Assembly (NCBI GenBank): GCA_030621945.1 | Contig: JAUXGS010000011.1 | Coordinates: 1 to 12,039 of the forward strand | DNA length: 12,039 nucleotides | DNA from: Methanosarcinales archaeon | GTDB taxonomy: Archaea > Halobacteriota > Syntropharchaeia > Alkanophagales > Methanospirareceae | Direction of reading: 5' to 3' | Shown here: piece after piece, positions 6,955 to 12,039 of the stretch | Layout: each line of letters opens with the position of its first letter | Position numbering within the stretch: position 1 is the first letter of the stretch | Notes under the pieces: model-generated | Database searches by the model: none | Told to the model about the DNA's origin: nothing | The model's input: only the letters and a program-made list of their open reading frames with translations | Position numbers and translations under genes: made by a program

Positions 6955-6985
6955 CCTCCAAAAAAAAGAAAAGGAGGAAATAAAA
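6955..6985 (-). terminator. Candidate U-rich terminator or attenuator after the receptor gene
   Basis: Read as minus-strand RNA, the stretch 8 bases after the receptor stop is very U-rich (UUUUAUUUCCUCCUUUUC then a run of eight U). Archaeal RNA polymerase often terminates at such tracts without a hairpin. CCTCC within it (6973-6977) can also pair with GGAGG at 6955-6959. It may end part of the receptor transcripts so that the downstream che genes are expressed at a different level. Confidence 0.4.
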
Positions 6986-6993
6986 TGGTTTTT

Positions 6994-9075
6994 TTATTCC
7001 CTTGTCTCCTTCAATTTGAATTTGCCAATCATTTCTGCTGCCTGATCGGAGATTTCCGAAAGTTTCTCCATGCCACTGCTGAGCTGTTCGACTGCTGCCG
7101 TCTGCTCTTCTACTGCGGAAGAACTTTCTTCTGATGACGATGCGCTCTCTTCTGCCGAACTTGCTATCTCGTCCACGCCCTTTGATACTTTTTCTATGCT
7201 TTCCGCACCCTGTCTTGCACCTTCGGTAACTTCAGTCATGCTGTCCTTGATTTTATTGATCAGACCCGCAGTCTTTTCTACACTCGCAACCACTTTCTCC
7301 AGGTCTTCACGACCTACCCCCGCACGCTCTGTGACGGTATCAGTGGCTTTCGTTACTTTCTCCATCTCCTCATGCAAGCTCGTTATCATGCTGCCAATCT
7401 CTGCTGTGGACTGCTTCGAGTTCTCAGCAAGTTTTCGCACTTCCTCAGCAACAACGGCAAAGCCACGTCCATGCTCGCCTGCACGTGCTGCTTCTATCGC
7501 TGCGTTTAATGCTAACAGATTCGTCTGGTCGGCTATGCTTTCTATCATCTCAGTCGTCGTTCCTATTTGCTCTATCGAATTACCCAGGGCTTTTATTACC
7601 TCCACTGTATTACCGAGAGCTGCCTGTATCTCTATCATACCTTCTCCTGATTTCTTTGCTACCGCACTCATCTCTTTTGCGTTTTCTGCACTCTCCATAG
7701 CGAACTTGTTCGATTCCTCTGCATTGGACTGCACCTGCTGTAACATCGCGTTCGTATCCTTAATCTCCTTTGCCGATTCGTTTACGGTGCCTGAAGTTTC
7801 CTGTGCGCCCCTTGCTATCTCCTGAGAAGCCGAAGAGATCTGTTGCATACCGGAATTCATCTGCTCGACTGAGGTTGCAGATTCTTTGCCCACCTCTGCG
7901 ACATTATTTATTGCACCTTTCAGTTCACCGATTAAATCAGATAAACTCACAGTTGCCTGATTCAAGTTGTCGCGTATGGCATTGAAATCACCGGGTGTTT
8001 CGGCGCTGAATTCTGTGTTCAGGTTTCCTGCTGCCATATCTCCCGTTACATTACCGACATCTTTGATAATAGTCTGCAAACCGTCGCCGAACTTGTTCAA
8101 TGTGTGGATCATTTCCTGAAGTTCTCCTGACGCTTTTGTTGTCGCTTTGCTGTCGAGTTTACCAGCCGCGAAATCATTCATCACCCTTACCACTTCTGTA
8201 ACCGGTCCGGTGATAGACCTGGTAATGGTAAGAGCAACTCCTACGCCGACTCCGACTGCTACGAGAATAAATACTATCACGAACATGGTGGCTGCGGACG
8301 CTGCTGCTGCTGCTGCCTCCCTTGCATTCACGAACACCGTATCTGCTGCCTCGTTTACCTTGCGTGCTGACTGCACCAGCGGACCTCCTACCGCACAGAG
8401 CTCATCGAAGTCGTGAACAGTGCTCACGTAAGCATTGAAATCTTTCTGATACGTATCTAAAGTGGTTTTGATTGCCGTGGTCGCACCAGTATCTGCCTTC
8501 AAACTGTTTATCCCTTCAGATACCTGAGTAACATATTTCTCGTCCTCTCTCGCTACAAAATTCTTTTCCGCTCTCCTGATAGCTAACAACTGCATCATTA
8601 GCGCATCTCTGGTCGCTTGGCCAGTGGAACTGCCTTTTATCGCATTCTCTATATCTTGGGCGTGCTTTTCAAGAGTCGTTAATTGCTCCTCTTTCGTTTT
8701 TGTAAGTGTCTGGAGTTCCTCAAAGGCACTCTCATACTTCGGCAGAGCAGTCAGCCCTTCCTTTAATGCCGCTTTGTTCTCTGCGAGTGTCACCGTAGAT
8801 TCAAGCTCTGCTGCTAAGCTCTTTACTTCCTCAAGGTCTTTGTTTACCTTATCAACGTAGCTCTGGTCGCCTCTTATTACATAGTTCTTTTCCTGTTGTC
8901 TGATGTCTTTTATACTCGTCTCCAGCTCTGCTGCTTTTTCCATCACGTTGCTCTGGTCGTGCATGTTGCCAATTTGCAGAACTGCGACTACACCCAGCGC
9001 GGTCGTTAGTAGCAGCACGACTGCAAAGCCCGCAAACAATTTCGGTCCAATTTTCATGTCTTTTCCAAATTTCAT
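6994..9075 (-). CDS. Membrane methyl-accepting chemotaxis protein with a long helical sensor domain
   Basis: 693-residue chemoreceptor. A first membrane helix (about 12-34) and a second (about 262-285) enclose an extracytoplasmic domain of roughly 225 helical residues. This domain holds two similar segments: [18 protein letters not shown] (58-75) and [18 protein letters not shown] (165-182). The pattern is typical of helical bimodular (HBM) sensors, which bind small organic ligands in some bacteria, but the ligand here is unknown. A HAMP domain follows ([22 protein letters not shown], from 287), then a second HAMP-like stretch ([12 protein letters not shown]). The signalling hairpin tip (about 512-550) has the hallmark [19 protein letters not shown] and [14 protein letters not shown]. 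Glu/Gln-rich flanks supply methylation sites. There is no C-terminal CheR-tethering pentapeptide. The ATG at 9073-9075 has an AGGAGGTAA box. It is the first gene of the che cluster. Confidence 0.95.
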   Translation of the reverse strand: MKFGKDMKIGPKLFAGFAVVLLLTTALGVVAVLQIGNMHDQSNVMEKAAELETSIKDIRQQEKNYVIRGDQSYVDKVNKDLEEVKSLAAELESTVTLAENKAALKEGLTALPKYESAFEELQTLTKTKEEQLTTLEKHAQDIENAIKGSSTGQATRDALMMQLLAIRRAEKNFVAREDEKYVTQVSEGINSLKADTGATTAIKTTLDTYQKDFNAYVSTVHDFDELCAVGGPLVQSARKVNEAADTVFVNAREAAAAAASAATMFVIVFILVAVGVGVGVALTITRSITGPVTEVVRVMNDFAAGKLDSKATTKASGELQEMIHTLNKFGDGLQTIIKDVGNVTGDMAAGNLNTEFSAETPGDFNAIRDNLNQATVSLSDLIGELKGAINNVAEVGKESATSVEQMNSGMQQISSASQEIARGAQETSGTVNESAKEIKDTNAMLQQVQSNAEESNKFAMESAENAKEMSAVAKKSGEGMIEIQAALGNTVEVIKALGNSIEQIGTTTEMIESIADQTNLLALNAAIEAARAGEHGRGFAVVAEEVRKLAENSKQSTAEIGSMITSLHEEMEKVTKATDTVTERAGVGREDLEKVVASVEKTAGLINKIKDSMTEVTEGARQGAESIEKVSKGVDEIASSAEESASSSEESSSAVEEQTAAVEQLSSGMEKLSEISDQAAEMIGKFKLKETRE

Positions 9076-9083
9076 TTTTTTCT

Positions 9084-9092
9084 TTACCTCCT
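9084..9092 (-). promoter_or_regulatory. Strong Shine-Dalgarno box of the receptor gene
   Basis: AGGAGGTAA on the minus strand, 8 bases before the ATG at 9075. It favours this start over the in-frame ATG six codons further in. Confidence 0.7.
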
Positions 9093-9140
9093 TTTTGCTT
9101 TTTTTGCAATACTTACGTAAAGAAGTTGGAAAAAACCCCT

Positions 9141-9154
9141 AATAAACGTTTCGT
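9141..9154 (-). promoter_or_regulatory. Candidate archaeal BRE/TATA promoter of the receptor-che operon
   Basis: On the minus strand CGAAACGTTTATTA combines a CGAAA-like BRE with a TTTATTA TATA-like box. A start about 25 bases downstream (near 9118) would give a leader of about 40 bases carrying the AGGAGGTAA box. A rival TTTACATA lies at 9201-9208. This is motif matching by eye. Confidence 0.35.
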
Positions 9155-9178
9155 GTTGGTACAGTTTTTTGTTGAACA

Positions 9179-9201
9179 TTTGTAAATTTTATTCACAAAT
9201 A
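9179..9201. promoter_or_regulatory. 23-bp inverted repeat, candidate operator
   Basis: ATTTGT at 9179-9184 and ACAAAT at 9196-9201 form the ends of a near-symmetric dyad; 9 of the 11 paired positions around the central base are complementary. It lies just upstream of the candidate receptor promoter, where an activator or repressor dimer could bind. The AT-rich background makes some symmetry likely by chance. Confidence 0.3.
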
Positions 9202-9301
9202 TGTAAAAAAAATTGGAAGGTGCGAAAAGTGGTACTGGGAGTAGAAGTTGGGGCAGGGGATACGGAACGTATTAAAAAATAGTGATTTCGATAATTATTA
9301 T

Positions 9302-9369
9302 AGACACAGATTTCGCAGATTTACGCAGATGCTACCTTAAATCAGTATAATCAGTGTTAATCGGTGTCT
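9302..9369. repeat. Palindromic repeat built from 9-10 base units
   Basis: The ends AGACACAGATT (9302-9312) and AATCGGTGTCT (9359-9369) are complementary at 10 of 11 positions. Each arm is a run of related units: ACACAGATT, CGCAGATTT, ACGCAGAT on the left; read from the other strand, ACACCGATT, ACACTGATT, ATACTGATT on the right. The layout (tandem units in inverted arms) recalls the repeats around cheF, and the ACACAGATTT word is shared with them. Elements of this kind occur between genes in many environmental genomes; the function is unknown to me. Confidence 0.6.
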
Positions 9370-9392
9370 TAATGATAAACAGGAATAAGATA

Positions 9393-9408
9393 CAAAAACA
9401 TTTTTAAG
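9393..9408 (+). promoter_or_regulatory. Candidate promoter of the plus-strand gene
   Basis: An A-rich BRE-like stretch runs into TTTTTAAG at 9401-9408. Initiation about 25 bases later would give a leader of roughly 25 bases before the ATG at 9455. The evidence is weak, as the region is AT-rich throughout. Confidence 0.25.
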
Positions 9409-9454
9409 TTTGTTGAGAATACTGTATAACGTTCTCTTTCATAAAGAAAAGTTT

Positions 9455-10081
9455 ATGACAAAAAGTGAATCTCCTGTTCCAGGAAAAGAGCAGAATGATA
9501 AAGCAGAAGAAGAGCCCGATGAAAAGGAGCAACCGCTTTTCCAGAAACGGGATACGTTGTATGATGACTGTGAGAATTTTATAGAATCGCTCTTAGAGGA
9601 TTGGGAAAAGCCCTGGTATTCTGTACTAAACGACGCCGAGAGGATAAGCGAGAAGATTGCTCATACCCTGGATAGCGAGAAGCTGGAGATATATGAGGCG
9701 GACTTGAAGCGTCTGAAAGCAGAGGTACAAAAAACAAAAGGAGAGGTAAGAGGTGACTATAATTATGAAGAAAAGATTTTCTCGGGTTTGCTATGGGATA
9801 GTAAGACGCGAAGAGCGGAGATACAGGAAAGAAAAAGGGATATGGCGGATCTACGATTGGACCAGCGAATAGATATGCTGTACGATGAATGTGAAGCGTT
9901 TATAGAGGAGCTCATTGCGGATGTAGGAAAACCCTGGTATTATTCAGCGAAAAATCATGCAGAGATATTATCAGAGAAGATAGTTCATGCCCTGGACCTA
10001 AAGACGTTGGATGCACATGCAAAGGAGTTGAGGAAGGCGAAGGAAAAGGTAAAAAGAATAAAAGAAAGAGAAGAGCGTTAA
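9455..10081 (+). CDS. Unrecognised protein made of two homologous halves
   Basis: 208-residue, highly charged, helical-looking protein with no signal peptide or membrane segment; I do not recognise the family. After about 30 polar residues, two units of about 65 residues follow. Unit 1 has LYDDCENFIESLLED, KPWY, DAERISEKIAHTLD and a lysine-rich helix. Unit 2 has LYDECEAFIEELIAD, KPWYY, HAEILSEKIVHALD and a lysine-rich helix. They share about 30 of 62 aligned residues. The invariant Cys, the KPWY turn and the SEKI-x-H-x-LD helix look like structural or binding features. The ATG at 9455 has no good ribosome binding site; an upstream TTG at 9410 would add 15 residues. It is the only plus-strand gene here and ends 19 bases from a convergent gene. 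Confidence 0.75.
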   Translation: MTKSESPVPGKEQNDKAEEEPDEKEQPLFQKRDTLYDDCENFIESLLEDWEKPWYSVLNDAERISEKIAHTLDSEKLEIYEADLKRLKAEVQKTKGEVRGDYNYEEKIFSGLLWDSKTRRAEIQERKRDMADLRLDQRIDMLYDECEAFIEELIADVGKPWYYSAKNHAEILSEKIVHALDLKTLDAHAKELRKAKEKVKRIKEREER

Positions 10082-10100
10082 GGTTATTAGCTAACAATTT

Positions 10101-10727
10101 TCAGTTTTTTACGCTATACAACAGTCTTATTCGCTGTTCTCTCTTTATCGTCTCCTCACGACTCAATCCATGACGTGTTGCATCTTTGTATAAAGCTATT
10201 AATTTCTTCGCTTCCGCTTTCTTTAACTCAGCCTGGAACTTTTCCTTTTCCTTCTTTTTCATATCCTTTAGCGCACTAAACTCCATATCATCTATTTCCT
10301 TTTTTAGCTCATTTAGTATTTCCATATACCCTTCTAACACTTCTTTTTCTTTCACTGATGGCAACTCTTCCAGGATTCTCTCTAATTCTTCAATCGTGCC
10401 TTTTTTGCTATATTGTGCCAGCGGTCCCGTGAGCCGAATCAACAGCCGTTTACAGCTTTCACTAATGCTGCCTCTAAACCTGCGAAATTCCAGTTTATCA
10501 TCACGCCTTCTCCTCCTTCTTTCGTCCCAATCCTTCTTTATTTTCCAGTAATTTGCTACACTGATACCTAAGCGTGTACATATCTCGCTTCTCAAGTAGC
10601 CTTCTTCTATCATATTATAAGCTTTATCCCGCGTCTTTTCCTCTATCTCATTTCCTCTATCATTCACTTTTTCCAAAACCGCTCTCCTCTTATAATAATG
10701 ACTTTCGTCTGTTTTGTCCTTGCTCAT
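10101..10727 (-). CDS. Helix-turn-helix protein with a long charged coiled-coil tail
   Basis: 208-residue, very basic and charged protein. Residues about 34-66 (DKAYNMIEEGYLRSEICTRLGIS, then YWKIKKDW) fit a helix-turn-helix of the resolvase/transposase-helper type, with the usual G, I and LGIS positions. An arginine-rich stretch (ERRRRRR) follows directly, which would suit DNA binding. The rest is mostly helix, with Lys/Glu-rich heptad-like segments at about 110-178. No nuclease or ligand-binding motif is visible. I start at the ATG at 10725-10727, 37 bases after the upstream gene's stop. A longer reading to 10979 would overlap that gene for over 200 bases in another frame and is unlikely. 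There is no clear ribosome binding site. A DNA-binding role is likely; the targets are unknown. Confidence 0.7.
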   Translation of the reverse strand: MSKDKTDESHYYKRRAVLEKVNDRGNEIEEKTRDKAYNMIEEGYLRSEICTRLGISVANYWKIKKDWDERRRRRRDDKLEFRRFRGSISESCKRLLIRLTGPLAQYSKKGTIEELERILEELPSVKEKEVLEGYMEILNELKKEIDDMEFSALKDMKKKEKEKFQAELKKAEAKKLIALYKDATRHGLSREETIKREQRIRLLYSVKN

Positions 10728-10764
10728 TTCAGCTAAATACCGGTACCATCGTAATACTTCTATC

Positions 10765-12039
10765 CTACGCCCACTCTTTACTCGTGTCCTTCGGCAAGCT
10801 CGATGTCGGGAGTATGTCCACTTTACCTCCTTCTGGTTCTTTTTGCTCCTTCTTCTTACCCTGTCTACGCCGGATATACTTAACGCATAAGAATAGAGCC
10901 ACCATGCTAACAACAAATGCAATCGCCAGTTTGCCTGGTAGCCCCAAAAGTATGCTACTAACTTCGAGTTCGGGTTCATTCGTAGCAGCAGTTGCGCTCA
11001 ACTCGTTCATTTCCTCAGGTTCCGGTGTTGTCACCACGGACTTACTTATAACTACCGATTCCGAGACAGATTTAAGTTGCTCTTTCAAATATCCTATTTC
11101 TTGTCTAAGTGATGCGACCTCCTCCGTTAATTCCTGTATTTCTGTATTGGATACCTCGGTAGTTGTGTTGTTAACAGCACTGGTGGATACTTTACGGGAC
11201 GAAGTCAAATTCACGTAAGGCGAGGCGGGATAAATGGTGGGTACCGATACTAACTTCACATGTGACCAGAAGGGATAAGCCGTTGTTGGCGATGCGAAAT
11301 CAAAGGTAGAAGCTCTTGAAGCACCTTCTGCCGGGTCTAATAATACGTATATGTTACCTTCGGAATCATTGCTGTTCGTTTTAACAGTGATGTCCCGGAT
11401 CATACCCACAAATTTACCCGCAACGCCTGTAACCACAATAGCGTCATTTTTCTTCAATATGTAGCCGAAGACGTCATCTACAAAGTTCGCGTCATGCTCC
11501 AGGTCATAGTGCCATGAATTGCCTACATGCACAATCCCTCGCCTGGCACCCAAATCGCCGATGTACACGTACAGCGTATTGTCCAATTTAGATTCACGGA
11601 TTTTATATCCCTTTCGACCGTTATTAATCTTCCATATGCCTTTAGTTAATACCGATAGTTTCGCCGTGTCGGACAACGGATGGCTATTATCAGCAAAAGC
11701 TGCTTTCAATCCTTCCGATATTTCTTTATTTTCAAGTTCGGGTTTAAAAGATATGTCAATACTAAACAAATAATTTCCAGCTACGGTATTTATAGCCTTT
11801 AACTTGATAGAATATGAACTCATGTCCTGCGGTTCATGTGTAATGTCTGCCACTCGTGCCTTTATGGTAACATATTCGCCGGCATAGGAATTATCAGCAA
11901 TGAACTGCTCGTATGTAAGTGCATTCTCGCTTGGATATATCCGGACCAAAGCAAAGGGTAAAAGCTCTTCGCCATCACTTATACCATCGCCATCGGTATC
12001 CGGATTGTTAGGGTCGGTAATAATACCATATGAACCACC
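10765..12039 (-). CDS. Secreted, C-terminally membrane-anchored protein with a TSP3-like calcium motif (5' end beyond the window)
   Basis: The frame stays open to the right edge, so the start and any signal peptide are missing; 424 residues are visible. Near the beginning (9-25) is DPNNPDTDGDGISDGEE, the thrombospondin type 3-like calcium-binding pattern common in archaeal and bacterial surface proteins. A beta-rich region of about 220 residues follows (for example YVTIKARVADI and NDAIVVTGVAGKFVGMIRDITV, which could be OB-like). Then come a Ser/Thr-rich stretch, a short coiled coil (about 298-330, TEIQELTEEVASLRQEIGYL), a Thr/Glu linker, one membrane helix (about 371-389, LAIAFVVSMVALFLCVKYI) and a basic cytoplasmic tail (RRRQGKKK). 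It is thus probably a type I surface protein. Internal TTG at 11949 is not a start. The downstream HTH gene may be cotranscribed. Confidence 0.8.
   Translation of the reverse strand, partial: GGSYGIITDPNNPDTDGDGISDGEELLPFALVRIYPSENALTYEQFIADNSYAGEYVTIKARVADITHEPQDMSSYSIKLKAINTVAGNYLFSIDISFKPELENKEISEGLKAAFADNSHPLSDTAKLSVLTKGIWKINNGRKGYKIRESKLDNTLYVYIGDLGARRGIVHVGNSWHYDLEHDANFVDDVFGYILKKNDAIVVTGVAGKFVGMIRDITVKTNSNDSEGNIYVLLDPAEGASRASTFDFASPTTAYPFWSHVKLVSVPTIYPASPYVNLTSSRKVSTSAVNNTTTEVSNTEIQELTEEVASLRQEIGYLKEQLKSVSESVVISKSVVTTPEPEEMNELSATAATNEPELEVSSILLGLPGKLAIAFVVSMVALFLCVKYIRRRQGKKKEQKEPEGGKVDILPTSSLPKDTSKEWA

Larger units (their letters stand above)
9076..9454. other. Divergent intergenic region, no gene seen
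   Basis: 379 AT-rich bases between the start of the receptor gene (minus) and the start of the duplicated unknown gene (plus). It holds the receptor ribosome binding site, candidate promoters for both directions, a 23-bp dyad and a palindromic repeat, each listed separately. A G-rich patch at about 9216-9270 (GTGGTACTGGGAGTAGAAG and onward) breaks the AT-rich background. I see no tRNA, no start-to-stop frame with a ribosome binding site, and no clear operator there. Confidence 0.6.

Noticed and set aside
6985..7134. Plus-strand ATG preceded by AGGAGG at 6972-6977, apparently a good start
   Set aside because: The frame runs antisense through the conserved 3' end of the receptor gene and encodes a Cys/Phe/Leu-rich sequence without recognisable features. 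The GGAGG is better explained as the complement of the U-rich tract after the receptor.
8300..8317. Short CTG/GCT triplet run in the receptor gene
   Set aside because: It encodes the alanine stretch just before the second membrane helix. About five triplets are too few to argue for phase variation, and a triplet change would not shift the frame.
9216..9285. G-rich patch with a 20-codon open stretch ending in TAA, a possible remnant gene or small RNA
   Set aside because: It has no proper start codon or ribosome binding site, and no stem structure or RNA signature that I can recognise.
10082..10100. TTAGCTAA palindrome between the convergent genes as an intrinsic terminator
   Set aside because: It is only 8 bases without a loop, and the following T run belongs to the last codons of the minus-strand gene, so a terminator is possible but not supported.
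10728..10979. 84-residue N-terminal extension of the HTH protein, which would add a hydrophobic segment and overlap the upstream gene
   Set aside because: It lies over the C-terminal coding region of the surface protein, whose membrane helix and basic tail are convincing in their own frame. The ATG at 10727 gives a compact protein starting after that gene's stop.

Overview
The window looks like part of an archaeal genome, carrying most of one chemotaxis operon. The best lineage evidence is a cheF-type gene (an archaea-specific adaptor linking Che signalling to the archaellum) sitting between cheW and cheY. The set cheW, cheF, cheY, cheB, cheA, cheC, cheC is also typical of Euryarchaeota/Halobacteriota. 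Strong Shine-Dalgarno boxes complementary to the archaeal 16S rRNA 3' end, oligo-T stretches after stop codons, and hairpin-forming intergenic repeats fit methanogen- or ANME-like archaea. I cannot name the species.

Region 1-9075, all on the minus strand and so read right to left: a membrane chemoreceptor (6994-9075), two unrecognised small proteins (6404-6913, internally duplicated; 6083-6358), cheW, cheF, cheY, cheB, cheA, a complete cheC and the first 23 codons of a second cheC cut by the window edge. From cheY to the end the genes are 4 to 25 bases apart. Upstream, the gaps on both sides of cheF each hold a copy of the same palindromic repeat. The logic is standard: the receptor modulates CheA through CheW, CheA phosphorylates CheY and CheB, CheB resets receptor methylation, CheC dephosphorylates CheY-P, and CheF passes the signal to the archaellum. 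cheR and cheD are not in the window and may lie beyond base 1.

Region 9076-9454 is an AT-rich divergent intergenic region with candidate promoters, a 23-bp dyad upstream of the receptor gene, and a second type of palindromic repeat.

Region 9455-12039 is not chemotaxis. A plus-strand gene encodes an unrecognised, clearly duplicated soluble protein. Convergent to it lie a helix-turn-helix/coiled-coil protein and, upstream of that, the C-terminal part of a secreted, membrane-anchored protein with a thrombospondin type 3-like calcium-binding motif. This last gene runs off the right edge.

The points most worth a second look are the two uncharacterised genes between receptor and cheW, the paired repeats around cheF, and the two independently duplicated unknown proteins.
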